Shown here: one piece after another, positions 44,644 to 54,939 of the stretch
Layout of the letters: every line of letters begins with the position of its first letter
Position numbering within the stretch: position 1 is the stretch's first letter
NCBI RefSeq assembly: GCF_026213295.1
Contig: NC_079426.1
Span: forward strand, 24,609,678 to 24,673,677
DNA from: Gadus chalcogrammus
Lineage: Eukaryota > Chordata > Actinopteri > Gadiformes > Gadidae
Direction of reading: 5' to 3'
DNA length: 64,000 nucleotides
Program-made: the position numbers and the translations under genes
The notes under the pieces: model-generated
Seen by the model: only the letters and a program-made list of their open reading frames with translations
Databases searched by the model: none
What the model was told of the DNA's origin: nothing

Positions 44644-45673
44644 TAGGGATGGGAATCGAGAACCGGTTCTTGTTCAGAACCGGTGCCGAGTCAACCGATT
44701 CCTTGGAATCATTAGCAAGCCTGCTTAACGATTCCGCTTATCGGTTCCGGTCGCGGCAAATGCGTCATGACGTCACACACACGCTGCTTTGTTTTGGTTC
44801 AGAACGCAGCAAACATGGCGCTGCCGAGGAAGAAGCGCATTGTGCGTTCACACCAAACGCGACGGGGCGACAAGATCCCATACAAAGTGAACGTAGAGAC
44901 GCGTATAGGGCGAATTTTCGCGAGAAAACCGGCGACAAGTTTGACGTGAATTTCGCGTGATGACAGCCAATCAGCGTTCAACAGCGTGGCCACTGAGTGA
45001 CATGTGTAACGTAACAGCCAATCAGCGTTCAGCCGTCAAACTCAGTGTAGTGCAGTCCAGGGTCAACTGCAGCATGGAGGAGAAAGTGATTGTTGCCGTT
45101 TGCGACTCCCGGAGCTCTATATATAATAGTATATAATGTAATATAATTGTATATATAATATCACGGCCAACAGCTCTGTGCGCCTCCAGATGGTCGTAGC
45201 GTGGGGAGCTCTCATAGGGATTGGGGTTATCAGGGTTTGTTTACCGGCGTTGCTATGGTTTCCGGTCTTGTGTGTTCCAACGGTTTATTATGTGGGCCCA
45301 TCTGATAAATCTCTGCCTAATCAATACTTAATTTTGTCAGTTGAATTTTGTTACAAGTTGAATGCAAATGAGCACTGTTAAGATTCCAAAAGGCACAAGC
45401 TCTTACTTGACTGTTTTCAGTCTGTGTTTTTAGTTTTATGGCACATAATGATGCATTTGGGCTTAAAAAGCCAAATACATATTTTTTTGTCCAGACCAAT
45501 TTATTTGAAAATGTACAATTTCCTAATGCTAGACGAACTTCTGATCAGACAAACAAACACATTTGTACTTATATTCTCACCCAATGAGAATCGATAAGAG
45601 AATCGATAAGGAATCGGATCGATAAGCAGAATCGAAATCGGAATCGTGAAATTCTTATCAATTCCCATCCCTA
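44644..45673. mobile_element. 1030-bp hAT element with 8-bp TSD
   Basis: Termini TAGGGATGGGAATCGAGAACC and the inverse ...CAATTCCCATCCCTA. Flanked by CTTCTTGC at 44636-44643 and 45674-45681. Subterminal AATCGATAAG repeats on the right. Contains a short piece related to the AGGTCCCATG family (about 45070-45190: GACTCCCGGAGCTCTATAT, CAGCTCTGTGCGCCTCCAGA). No transposase domain recognised. Confidence 0.9.
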
Positions 45674-45681
45674 CTTCTTGC

Positions 45682-46127
45682 AATGCCTGCACGAAGACTT
45701 TGAAGTGCTGCTGTCGTTGATAAAAACCCATGGTCTAATACAAAATCAGAAAGGTCGAGAAGTACAAGGGTTGAATGATCAAGGCTTTGTTGCGACTGCA
45801 GAGAGTAACAACATCACCTGAGTTTGATTGCAAAGCACTGCCCCAACCGGGCCGCGGTCTCTGAGGTAACCCCAGCATCTGTGACTTCCTAGACCAATTA
45901 CCATTACGTAAAGAGTTGCATATTAAACATTACAGTTATATGAAGTTACATATTATGCATTACAGTTATATGAAGTGAGGTCTTTGATTAAAATCCATTC
46001 ATTGCATGTTTATTAACCTGATCTTAAATTACCATGACTTACCACATGTGTTTAAGAGATGAGCCCTGTGAAAGCAACAATCATTTAAATAATAAAATAT
46101 TCATTTGTAATAGTTAACAATGCCACT
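45682..46127. other. No gene seen
   Basis: A short near-duplicate of TTACAGTTATATGAAGT appears at 45930 and 45961. Otherwise AT-rich. Confidence 0.4.
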
Positions 46128-46129
46128 TC

Positions 46130-47214
46130 CGGGCTCCAGACTGCGACCAAAATTTGAGAGTGTGAGACTGAATTTTACATTTGGTCGCACATGTGCGAAT
46201 GAGGCCAATGAGTGTGAGAAGGATAGGGAATTGCCACTGTTAGTGGCTAATTGATGGAGGGAGAGGGTCCTAAGGATTAAATATCAAGCGTGCATAAACG
46301 TCTCTGTGAGAAGGAGAAAGATTTCACAACCTGCTACATGTGTTTGAACAATTCGTGAACTATTGACTCGTTCTTCCGACCTGCGGCTAGTGTGCCAGAG
46401 TCCTGCACCGGTCTTATTTTGCAAACCTGGCCCCGCAATGCATAAAACCGCATCTGACCCGTGTTCTGACGGTAGCGCGAATAACATGCCGCTGATATCG
46501 ACGCCCGACCTGCACCTGAAGGAAAATTAGACACATGAGATGGAACGCCGGGGAATTACACTATGTGGTGTTTAGCCTGGTGCTTTAGATTGCTGTGCAA
46601 AAAAAGCACATCATCCACTGGTGACGATTTTAGTTGACTCCTCCGCTCCTGAATAACATTTCCAGCACCGCAGAAGTCTCACTCGAAATCGCCAAACCCG
46701 CGGCCGACCCGCGCTGTTCAGGCGTCCGACCCGCACCCGTGTCAGACACATTATGTTTCACCCGTTTCATCCAAATTGTGCCGGTCGTACCCTTGGGTAA
46801 CAGCGGGTACCTGAACCCGGTCAGAACTTCATGTGCCATAAAGGCAGGCGCCTGCTAATGCATTCTCAATGGAGAGGCGAGCGGGCAGAGAGGAGGCGCA
46901 GCGTCCTGCGGCACGACAAGCGGGCGCACTCCCGTGAAACTGTCGCTTCCGTGCTCGTCGAAGGCATACGCGCACACATGGAAACTGTTGGTATAGAAGA
47001 GAATAACAATGAAATGTGACACTGAATTTGAAATCGCACATTGTAATTTCTGCATCTATTATCAAAATATGTATTAGTAATACAGTGAAATAAATGAGAA
47101 TGACATTGCTATGTTGATTTATGGTGTGTGCCCCTACAATTTCTGGTTGTGTCCTTAAAATTTTCAGTGAGGGGCCACAGTGCTCCTACAGAAAAAAGTT
47201 AGTCTGGAGCCCTG
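46130..47214. mobile_element. Probable hAT element (GGGCTCCAGACT ends)
   Basis: Left end CGGGCTCCAGACTGCG, right end inverse AGTCTGGAGCCCTG. The right end was later hit by the Harbinger element at 47215. The interior 46380-46840 is GC-rich with GGGTACCTGAACCCG-like pieces typical of another hAT MITE. A target duplication could not be demonstrated. Confidence 0.5.
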
Positions 47215-47753
47215 GGGCCGTATTCACAAAGCATTTTATCTTACCGCTAGGAGTGCTCCTAACTCGCGCTAAAACATTTTACGTAGGAGTTTTTTCTTAA
47301 AAGTTATTCACAAAGCCGCTGAGACCTACTCTTACTAAGGATAAATCACAAAGAGTGAACTAAGAGTGACGCGCAGTTGCTATGGATTACGTCAATTCTC
47401 GTGCACGAGTTTAGAAGCGGTCAGTTCGGTGATTGGTTGTTCAGACGAGCCCACTGAATCACCGAAGAACAAGGAAATAGCCTAGGCTAGAAATGAATTC
47501 CTATTAAGTAGTTATAGTGCAGTTAGCAGAATACACGCATGATGACAATGTTGACGTTGTAGCCTGCACGTTCAAGAGAGAGAGAAAGCAAACAATAAAA
47601 ATACGTAAAATCTAAAAGAAAATAAATGTTACGAACTACCCAAGTGTTGACTGATTTGTGCCAAGGTGTTTACCTAAAATGTGTTTTCAAAGTGATCCCT
47701 AAATGCCTGTCCACTCGGTTCCACACGGCCAAATTCCTTGTAATGTTGATCGC

Positions 47754-47787
<34 letters not shown>

Positions 47788-48712
47788 GTCTGGCTGTGGA
47801 ATGTTCCTCCGCTTGCAAAGGTTGTGTAGAATGGCACATACAGTGATTACTGTGCTTGCCCGTGAGGCGTATTTCGCCGTGGAGGACATGAAACCGACGT
47901 TTCATCTGCCCAATTCCTCTCTCCACAACATTTCGTGTATGTTTGTGTGCTCGCAAAGAGCCAATACGATGTGTTTTACGCATAGGACTAAGCGAAATCT
48001 GCGTAATCACTTACATGTTACACTTTAACTGTGCTCCCGGTTGTGGATTAAGGTAGGGTGTCTAGAGCCACGTCTTGCATGGATAGTCACTGTCACCCAG
48101 CAAGTGACACCCAACTGGTACATCTCAAAAAGCTGCCTCAGACCGCTCACCATTAAAATGCGCGAATCATGGGTAGCTGAAGATCCAGGCCACTTTGCAA
48201 CAACATCCAGTAGGCTATGTTAAAAGTAAAAGTTGCATCAAAAACAACCTGCGTGTTGATGGAATGCACTTTCTTCCAATTGACGAACACGTCCTCGTCT
48301 TTTGATGGCGCAATTATTTTAATTTTTTATAAGTTATATATATTTTTTTATAACTTATAATTTTTATAACATTTTATTTCGGGACTAATCGGATTATTCC
48401 TGTTAGTCGGGGATGTTATTGCATCGCGCATTAACTCCACAATAAGTTGAATACCCTAACATTTCGTCTCGCAGGCATTTTAAGATTCTTTGTGAATAGG
48501 TCTTACTGAGTTAGGAGTCCTCTTGAGGACTTTTAAGCTCTCCTAGACTTAGGTGCTACTTTTAGTCCTAAAATACTTTGTGAATTGCTCTTAGTGAAAA
48601 AAGTTAGGAGTCCTAAATTTAAGAGTGACACGCCCATTATTTTTAGGAGTTACTCCTAAATTCGCCAGTTAGGACCTACTTTTAGCCCTAAGATCCTTTG
48701 TGAATACGGCCC
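47215..48712 (-). mobile_element. PIF/Harbinger element with transposase relic
   Basis: Termini GGGCCGTATTCACAAAG and the perfect inverse CTTTGTGAATACGGCCC. Flanked by CTG at 47212-47214 and 48713-48715. Length 1498. The subterminal ends are rich in AGGAGT/ACTCCT motifs. It carries the C-terminal part of a DDE transposase on the minus strand. The interior also has a strong AT hairpin at about 48320-48370 (TTATAAGTTATATATA...). Confidence 0.93.
47674..48010 (-). pseudogene. Harbinger DDE transposase C-terminus with poly-Asp run
   Basis: The minus strand encodes RAHKHTRNVVERGIGQMKRR then FHVLHGEIRL, which includes the last catalytic acidic residue of Harbinger transposases (in VERGIG). A frame change follows, then STVITVCAILHNLCKRRNIP and a run of 12 Asp, and GDQHYKEF to a stop. 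ILHNLC is the family's conserved C-terminal motif. The Asp run is encoded by an (ATC)n microsatellite at about 47755-47790. The N-terminal two thirds and the first two catalytic Asp residues are missing, so the enzyme is dead. Confidence 0.88.
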
Positions 48713-48715
48713 CTG

Positions 48716-49109
48716 CACTTTATTTGTCTGTTTGATATGCAGTCATAATCCTAAAGCTGGTACTGTCTGATTTGAACCGGGGTAGTTAATTTAACCTCTA
48801 ATTTGAAGCTTGCAGAATATACATTCTAAAGCCAGACGAGAAACCATAAGGGGTAACGGATGTCTCTGTAAGGGGCCATTTACATGAGGTGTCGCGGGTT
48901 CATCGGAATACAGGAACCAGTTTGACACAGGAAGGCCAGGTAATATCAGTGTTTAACATTTGGCTCCATTGTAACAATATTTACCATTTTATATTCTTGT
49001 ATATTTTATCCTTAAAGTTAACCTTACTTATGCTTAAACTTATTATCTAAGTGAACTGAGCAATAGACTGATGTCATTGACTACAGAGGGATGTCTGTCT
49101 GAGTGTTCG
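48716..49109. other. No gene seen
   Basis: AT-rich spacer between the Harbinger element and the DUF6589-type gene. No TIR noticed. Confidence 0.4.
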
Positions 49110-50033
49110 CCGGTCAACCCAGGACCCTCTGAGGTGTTGTGAATAACAATGGAACAGGGTTTGGAGCCTGCCCCCCCTTCTCTCCCCTTATATTCACAAC
49201 AAATTCACAACAATTAACAATTTGGCTGAGAAGCCTCCAATATTTTCCACCATACTGCTTCATCCTTGAAAGATACACGGGCCCCCATCTTGCATAGTTT
49301 GTGTGATCATAGCGATGGAAGAAAGGTAGAATTTCCTGAAAAGCATACAGGTGCAAGTCACACTGTCCTTCTCTCTGAGCTCGGGTGAAAAGCAGGAGGA
49401 TATGGACCATCTCTGTGTATTGCCACCAGAAATTAAAATTGGATGTTTTCTTTCTCTGGGAAGGAGGACAGAAGTGTTGCGTAATTGTCAGATGACAGCA
49501 GATTGCGCATTCCCTTCAAATTCCTCCTTTTTATCAGATTGTGCACACTCATCAAGACTTCTTTTCAAATTCACATCATGTTCTTCCATATAGGCCAGTG
49601 GTTGTGGTAGGAGAAGCTGCCACAAGGCTTGGAGAATAATTTTGTGAGCTTGAACCCCCCTATTGTACTCTTTCCCCTCGAACACATGGTCAACCTTTCG
49701 GGGACCCAACAATCCAGTCTCCAATTAGATATCTGCTAGTGCAATGCATATGTTGACCTAGAACCTTTAGAAAGTTCATTGATATATGAAGACCCCCTAG
49801 GCGAGGAATGAGACATTTTTTAAATTCTGGAACAGCCCATTTCAGTGCCATAAGCAGTGGGAAAAGTGCTTGGTCAACTGTTAGCACTACATGTGTTTTG
49901 ATTAAATGACCTGGCAACTTGAAATATTCTTCTAACGACGGTGTTCATAGTGTTTATGTCATGTGCTGGAGCTGTTATGATGGGCATGTAGCCAACCATG
50001 CTTACTTCAGGGTCCTCTTCAGTGTAATCTTCA
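49110..50033 (-). pseudogene. DUF6589-type transposon gene, C-terminal part
   Basis: Reading down the minus strand: NEDYTEEDPEVSMVGYMPI then APAHDINTMNTVVRRIFQVA (about 50033-49930), LTVDQALFPLLMALKW, LGGLHISMNFLKVLGQHM, YLIGDWIVGS, VFEGKEYNRGVQAHKIILQA and finally LLLFTRAQREGQCDLHLYAF and YDHTNYARWGPVYLSRM (about 49400-49230). These are signature segments of the DUF6589 domain found in many copies in fish and cnidarian genomes. Its biochemical role is unknown to me. The pieces lie in three frames, so it is a pseudogene. Its upstream half sits at 57240-57595, on the other side of a 6.6-kb insertion. Confidence 0.8.
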
Positions 50034-50380
50034 TTAAATGGGACATATTATGAAAACAACACTTTCCCTGGGATTTGGGGTGTTGTTCTGGGTCTCTGGT
50101 GCTCCAACAAACATACAAACTTTGAAAAAAAAGTCTGTACATGATTTGTAATTGTTAGTGAGTATTTCTGAAAGTACCCCGCCTACAGTTACCAAACCAG
50201 CGAGTCAGTTTCGGCGCCCCCTCCTACGTAGGAAGGGGGCATATTTGAATATTACCTCCCACTTCCCCAACCCCCTCCAGTCAGAGCATAGCTAAGATTT
50301 TGTGGACCAGCGGACGAGCAGTATGGAAAGCCAAGAAGGCCACAATCCGGCCCTAGAATGGCGCGGTAAAAGGCCTAAGC

Positions 50381-50543
50381 CGGAATCCATACGGAATCCG
50401 GACGCCGGCCGGAATCCATACGGAATCCGGACGCCGGCCGGAATCCGAACGGAATCCGGACGCCGGCCGGAATCCGGACGGAATCCGGACGCCGGCCGGA
50501 ATCCGGACGGAATCCGGACGCCGGCCGGAATCCGAACGGAATC
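50381..50543. repeat. 29-bp GC-rich minisatellite, about 5.6 copies
   Basis: Five units of 29 bp plus a partial one. Each is itself a near-dimer of CGGAATCCNNA, then GGACGCCGGC. Units differ at one or two positions. Because 29 is not a multiple of three, all frames read similar Arg/Pro/Gly peptides on both strands; these are not genes. Confidence 0.92.
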
Positions 50544-50572
50544 GACAAAAGCGGCAATTAGCCATTTTTGTA

Positions 50573-51216
50573 TACCTAATAGCCGCGGCTATTAGGTACG
50601 AGCCCCTCCATCTTTTTTGCTTGAAGACTAAGTTTGAAAGCTTTCTAACCAATCAGTGAAGAGAAATGCCAGACTAAAGTAGCCTACTGCATTGTCGAGA
50701 GCCGCACGGCCTGCCATGTTACGCCGTAACATAAAGCTGTGTTGACTTTACTAGTTTCTCTATACACTACAATGTATTGACCACCACTAGCTCATGGAAA
50801 ATAAATTTGTGTCTAGTACAGTGTTATATTTTTATATGATAGGCTATATAGGTGTTGCGCAACAATCTAGGGATGAGGACATCCCCGAATATTGACGGGT
50901 ATTACGCACACTGCCATCTCAATATATAGCCTAACATAAAAATATAACGCTGTACTAGACACAAATGCTTTTTCCACTAGCTAGTGGTGGTCAATATATT
51001 GTAGTGTATTATACTGTAGAGAAACTAGTAAAGTCAACACAGCTTTATGTTACGGCGTAACATGGCAGGCACTGCAGCTCTCGACAATGCATTACTTTAG
51101 TCCGGCATTTCTCTTCACTGATTGGTTAGAAAGCTTTCAAACTTAGTGGTAAAGCAAAAAAAGAGGGAGGGGCTCGTTTTGCATACCTAATAGCCGCGGC
51201 TATTAGGTATGCAAAA
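50573..51216. repeat. Inverted repeat capped by AGCCGCGGCT palindromes
   Basis: Arms of roughly 290 bp (about 50573-50860 and 50920-51216) around a 60-bp spacer. Each arm end is a perfect palindrome: TACCTAATAGCCG|CGGCTATTAGGTA at 50573-50598, and a 40-bp version at 51177-51216 extended by TTTTGCA/TGCAAAA. Confidence 0.9.
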
Positions 51217-51412
51217 TAGGGCTGGGACAGACGATTATTTTTTAAACGATTAATCTAGCGACTATTTTTTCGATGCATCGATTAATTTAACGATTCATTT
51301 TTTCAGTCCGATTAGTTTTCGATCGATTCGATTATCTCCCCATTAATTGACTTATAGCAATTTATACACGTTGATTAACATATCTGAATGAAAAAAAACA
51401 TGAATTCCTTAA

Positions 51413-52506
51413 AGGGGTAGTTCGGAATTTTGGACATAGGGCCTGATTCCCAAGTGAGCATTGGTATTCTATATCACTGGAGACAGTTTTCAACACATTT
51501 CATACAGTCCTTCTTGTTGCAGAGTTTGCTCGTGCTAGGCTAGCGCAAGTCAACGGGCAATGCTAGCCTGCTATTAAAAACAGTCTTACCCACTCCACAG
51601 TACACCCGAGGTAAATCAATTATAACGACGGACTATAAATCTAAATGTCTGTTTATAGAATAATGTTAGAAATAAAACCAACCTTGCATTGCATTGCATT
51701 TTGAGGGAATTGCGGGGTCTCAGCAGCAGTGTTTATATTCCTGTACGTAGGCTACGGCAGCGGCGGACTGATACCTAGGTTACCTGCCACTGTCATTGCT
51801 ACAAACGCAGAGTACAGTGAACGAAGGAATTCTATAAGCGTATTCAATTAACAAGATATGCCCACGTTTGGAGGAGTTTGCGATGCATCTGCTTTTGAAG
51901 ACGATTATGAGGAATTTGTTGTATCCAACGAACCGTACATGTACGAGCCGGTGTTTTGATATCCAAGCCAGCAGCAACAAGCCACAGTTGAGTCCTTTCT
52001 GGATCTCCCACTGGAAATTGGTGGAAACTTTGTGGTGCCCATCTGTACCGTTTATTTCTACAATTTCTAAAAGCACACTGAACCATCATGTTGCCTAGTC
52101 GTTCAATTGCGCTTCTGTCCCACGCTTCTCTGTTTACGTTCTTCTGTCGTGATTCGGTTACAAACCTAACCAGCGCATAGTAAAATTCCGCTTCTGCTGA
52201 GAAAGTAGTCCCTCGATGATTCATGCGATGCAAGGTTAGTTTTATTTCTAACATTATTCTATCAACGCAGACATAAAAATCTATAGTCTGGCGTTATAAT
52301 TGATTTACCTCGGGTGTACTGTGGAGTGGGTAAGACTGTTTTTAATAGCAGGCTAGCATTGCCCGTTGACTTGCGCTAGCCTAGCACGAGCAAACTCTGC
52401 AACTAGAAGGACTGTATGAAATGTGTTGAAAACTGTCTCCAGTGATGTAGAATACCAATGCTCACTTGGGAATCAGGCCCTATGTCCAAAATTCCGAACT
52501 ACCCCT
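51413..52506 (-). mobile_element. Kolobok element with long TIRs and THAP relic
   Basis: Flanked by TTAA (51409-51412; 52507-52510). Termini AGGGGTAGTTCGGAATTTTG and its inverse; the ends match inversely for about 280 bp (51413-51695 versus 52224-52506). TTAAAGGGG is the T2/Kolobok terminal signature, and the interior encodes part of a THAP finger, as Kolobok transposases do. Confidence 0.9.
51940..52086 (-). pseudogene. THAP zinc-finger fragment of a Kolobok transposase
   Basis: From a Met at 52086 the minus strand reads MVQCAFRNCRNKR, then SFHQFPVGDPERTQLWLVAA and GLDI. This is the first half of a THAP domain: CxxxxC, then FHxFP, then R...W, and the AGLDI-type helix. The second Cys-xx-His pair is not recognisable, and the frame runs into unrelated sequence before 51844. 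In intact elements the finger binds the transposon ends. Here it is a fragment. Confidence 0.75.
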
Positions 52507-52519
52507 TTAACATTGCAAT

Positions 52520-53551
52520 TAGGGCTGCACGATATGGGCAAAATATGATATCCCGATATTTTTTGGCTGAATGGCGATATACGATATATATCTCGATATT
52601 TTCTCTAGAGTGGGTTAGATGTTTTTTTTCTAAGTCAAAAGCCACATGTGAGATGTTGCAAGCACTTTTATTAAAACATAGGTCAGTATGACTGCAACAT
52701 GTGATTTTGTATCGTTATTTTCAACAGAATTGAATGAACATGTTAAAAAAAAAAGGGACGTTTTTCACCTTCTTCACAAAATAATCACCTATGCAAAACA
52801 TTATAAAGCTGTAGGTTACACACATTAGCTACCAATAAGAGCATTGGCTTTGTCGCATTGTCCTGTGTACTACGGTGAGGGTTTCAGTGCGCCGTAACTT
52901 TAATCCCCCGCCCCCTCCCTTCTCCGTTCCATTTGGGAACATGTTTGGTTTCATTTCGCTTGTTTCGTATATTTTAATTAATTAATTAAGAGTGTCACCA
53001 GAGGGCGCCCCCAACACATTTGCCGAGCGCCGGCCCTGGTTTCGGGGCAGAAGAAACTGTCGCGGCCGGTGATGCAGCAGCACAGCCACAGAGTATTACG
53101 CATTCCTTTGTACCGCTGCTGTAAATGGTGGAACAGATTTGTCGTGCTTCCACGGTTTTGCTACACTCTCTACAGATGACCTGCAGCTGCTGCTCATCTG
53201 TTTTTTTTTAAACCCGAACTATTCCACATTATGGAGCCGTTGTTTCTCCTCTTTGAAACAATTTCGTCTACCGCCGCCGTCTAGTTTTCTTTACGGGTAT
53301 CATCCATGCTTGTTGTGTTGTGAGGGGGCGGCGGGGGCGGGAATGAGGCGTCTTTGCAAACGGCACGTTCGGAAAGACAGAGTGGGAGGGGGAGGGGTCG
53401 CGCTCACAGTCTCCAAGGCAAGCGCTGTAGACGCTTGAGGGGGAAACTGACCATTTTAACGCATATCGATATAAACGATATTGTCAAATCTTGTATCCCC
53501 GTGGAAATTATATCGATATATCGTACATAGCCGATATATCCTGCAGCCCTA
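52520..53551. mobile_element. 1032-bp hAT element with 8-bp TSD
   Basis: Termini TAGGGCTGCACGATATGGGC and the inverse ...GATATATCCTGCAGCCCTA. Flanked by ATTGCAAT at 52512-52519 and 53552-53559. Subterminal ATATCGATA motifs; no transposase seen. Confidence 0.93.
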
Positions 53552-53618
53552 ATTGCAATGCATGTTTATTGCCTTTAAATTCCAAAATAAAAGTCCAAAG
53601 TAATGCATTCTTAGAATT

Positions 53619-53822
53619 CTACGGTGCTCGATCATCTGCAGCTGCTTCCGGGTGGCGCCTCTTCAGGTACTGGTGCATTGCCGTGGTGCTGGAATGGAAA
53701 GCCATCTCCATTTTGCAAAGACAACATATCACGGAATCGTTTCCTTTTACATTAAAGAATTCCCATACTTTAGAGGAACGAGTGCGTGGCGCCTTGCACT
53801 TGCACAAATTCTGAGGAGCCAC
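53619..53822 (-). pseudogene. BED zinc finger of a hAT transposase (ZBED-like)
   Basis: The 67-residue frame contains [20 protein letters not shown] then [20 protein letters not shown] and RHPE, giving the BED signature: aromatic W/F start, CxxC (about residues 33-37) and HxxxxxH (about 53-59). In intact hATs it binds the transposon ends. It sits inside the hAT at 51217-53953, close to its right terminus, so the minus strand is the coding strand of that element. The catalytic core is gone. The Met is plausible as the native start, since BED fingers lie near the N-terminus. Confidence 0.85.
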
Positions 53823-54159
53823 TCGCGTTGCTACTACGCTCCGGCGCCGCCATCTTTGTTTTGGGTTTTTCTAATCCACGCGCATTTTTCGCGTCGACGT
53901 AATTTATGCATCGACGTCAACACTGATTACTTCGACGCGTTGTCCCAGCCTTAATGCAAAAGCGGCTAATTGTCCACGGCTAAATGCATCTAAGCCGCGC
54001 CTTAGAGCGTTTAAACCGGCCGGATTCCGTACGAATTACGGCCGGCGGCCGGCCGGTTTAGCCCTTTTTACCGCGCCATTATAGGGCCGAATTGTGGCCC
54101 TATAAGCCAAATTCTTGGCTTTCCACAGAGCCGCGGCTCGTCCGCAGCTAATTGTGTCT

Positions 54160-54237
54160 AAGCCGCGGCTAAGAGCGTTTAAACCGGCCGGAATCCGTAT
54201 GGAATCCGGCCGGTTTAAACGCTCTAAGCCGCGGCTT
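54160..54237. repeat. 30-bp-arm palindrome (AGCCGCGGCT / GTTTAAAC)
   Basis: 54160-54189 pairs with 54208-54237 around an 18-bp spacer containing two GGAATCC-type words. One mismatch per arm was seen. The motif AGCCGCGGCT is shared with 50573-51216. Confidence 0.85.
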
Positions 54238-54286
54238 AGACGCAATTAAACGGCGGCCGGCTGGTTTAGCCCTGAGTACAATCCCG

Positions 54287-54939
54287 TTCTCCTCCATGTT
54301 CAATATGGACAGTGAGTCAAGGCCAAAGTTCCTTTCTCCCAATTCTTCTCAACCATGGCCGAGATAACCCCCACTACGAGTCTTTACTTGTTGTGGAAGT
54401 ACCAGAGAAGTCAGACACAGTCTTTATGATTCATAATATCATCTGAGGCGCACATAGCTTTTGGCCGTGATATTACATATAATATTTAATAAATACCTAT
54501 ATATTATTATTAATATTATATAGATATAGAGCTCCAGGAGTCCGCAAACTGCAACAATTACTTCTCCTCCAAGCTGTGGTTCACTTTGACAGCTCATTGG
54601 TCAATGGGCAGCAGCTCATTTGCATTAAAGCAACAGACACAAGAAACAGCGCATTCTGAAGGAACTGGAACAGAGGGGATTAGCGGTAGGCGAGATAATT
54701 TTTCACATAGCTTTTGGCCGTGATATTACATATAATATTTGATAAATACCTATATATTATTATTAATATTATATAGATATAGAGCTCCAGGAGTCCGCAA
54801 ACTGCAACAATTACTTCTCCTCCAAGCTGTGGTTCACTTTGACAGCTCATTGCTCAATGGGCAGCAGCTCATTTGCATTAAAGCTACAGACACAAGAAAC
54901 AGCGCATTCTGAAGGAACTGGAACAGAGGGGATTGAGGG
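54287..54939. repeat. Related TTAA-family body with 253-bp tandem duplication
   Basis: Contains AAAGTTCCTTTCTCCCAATTC and the GAGCTCCAGGAGTCC core of the AGGTCCCATG family. The unit starting CACATAGCTTTTGGCCG at 54451 is repeated from 54704, period 253, with few differences. The second unit is cut by a hAT-like insertion at about 54940. Confidence 0.85.

Larger units (their letters stand above)
51217..53953 (-). mobile_element. hAT element with BED finger, carrying two nested insertions
   Basis: Termini TAGGGCTGGGACAGACG and the inverse CGTTGTCCCAGCCTTA. Flanked by ATGCAAAA at 51209-51216 and 53954-53961. It hosts a Kolobok (51413-52506) and a hAT (52520-53551); without them it is about 0.6 kb and keeps only the BED finger. 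Confidence 0.93.
50285..54262. mobile_element. GC-palindromic element (AGCCGCGGCT, GGAATCCG)
   Basis: Inverted blocks pair 50299-50388 (GCGGACGAGC..GGAAAGCCAAGAA..GGCGCGGTAAAA) with about 54052-54150. Between them lie a 29-bp minisatellite, a 640-bp inverted repeat, the nested hAT, and further AGCCGCGGCT palindromes. No coding sequence. Edges approximate. Confidence 0.6.

Noticed and set aside
50302..50652. Arg/Pro/Gly-rich frames on both strands
   Set aside because: By-product of the 29-bp minisatellite, which is open in several frames on both strands.
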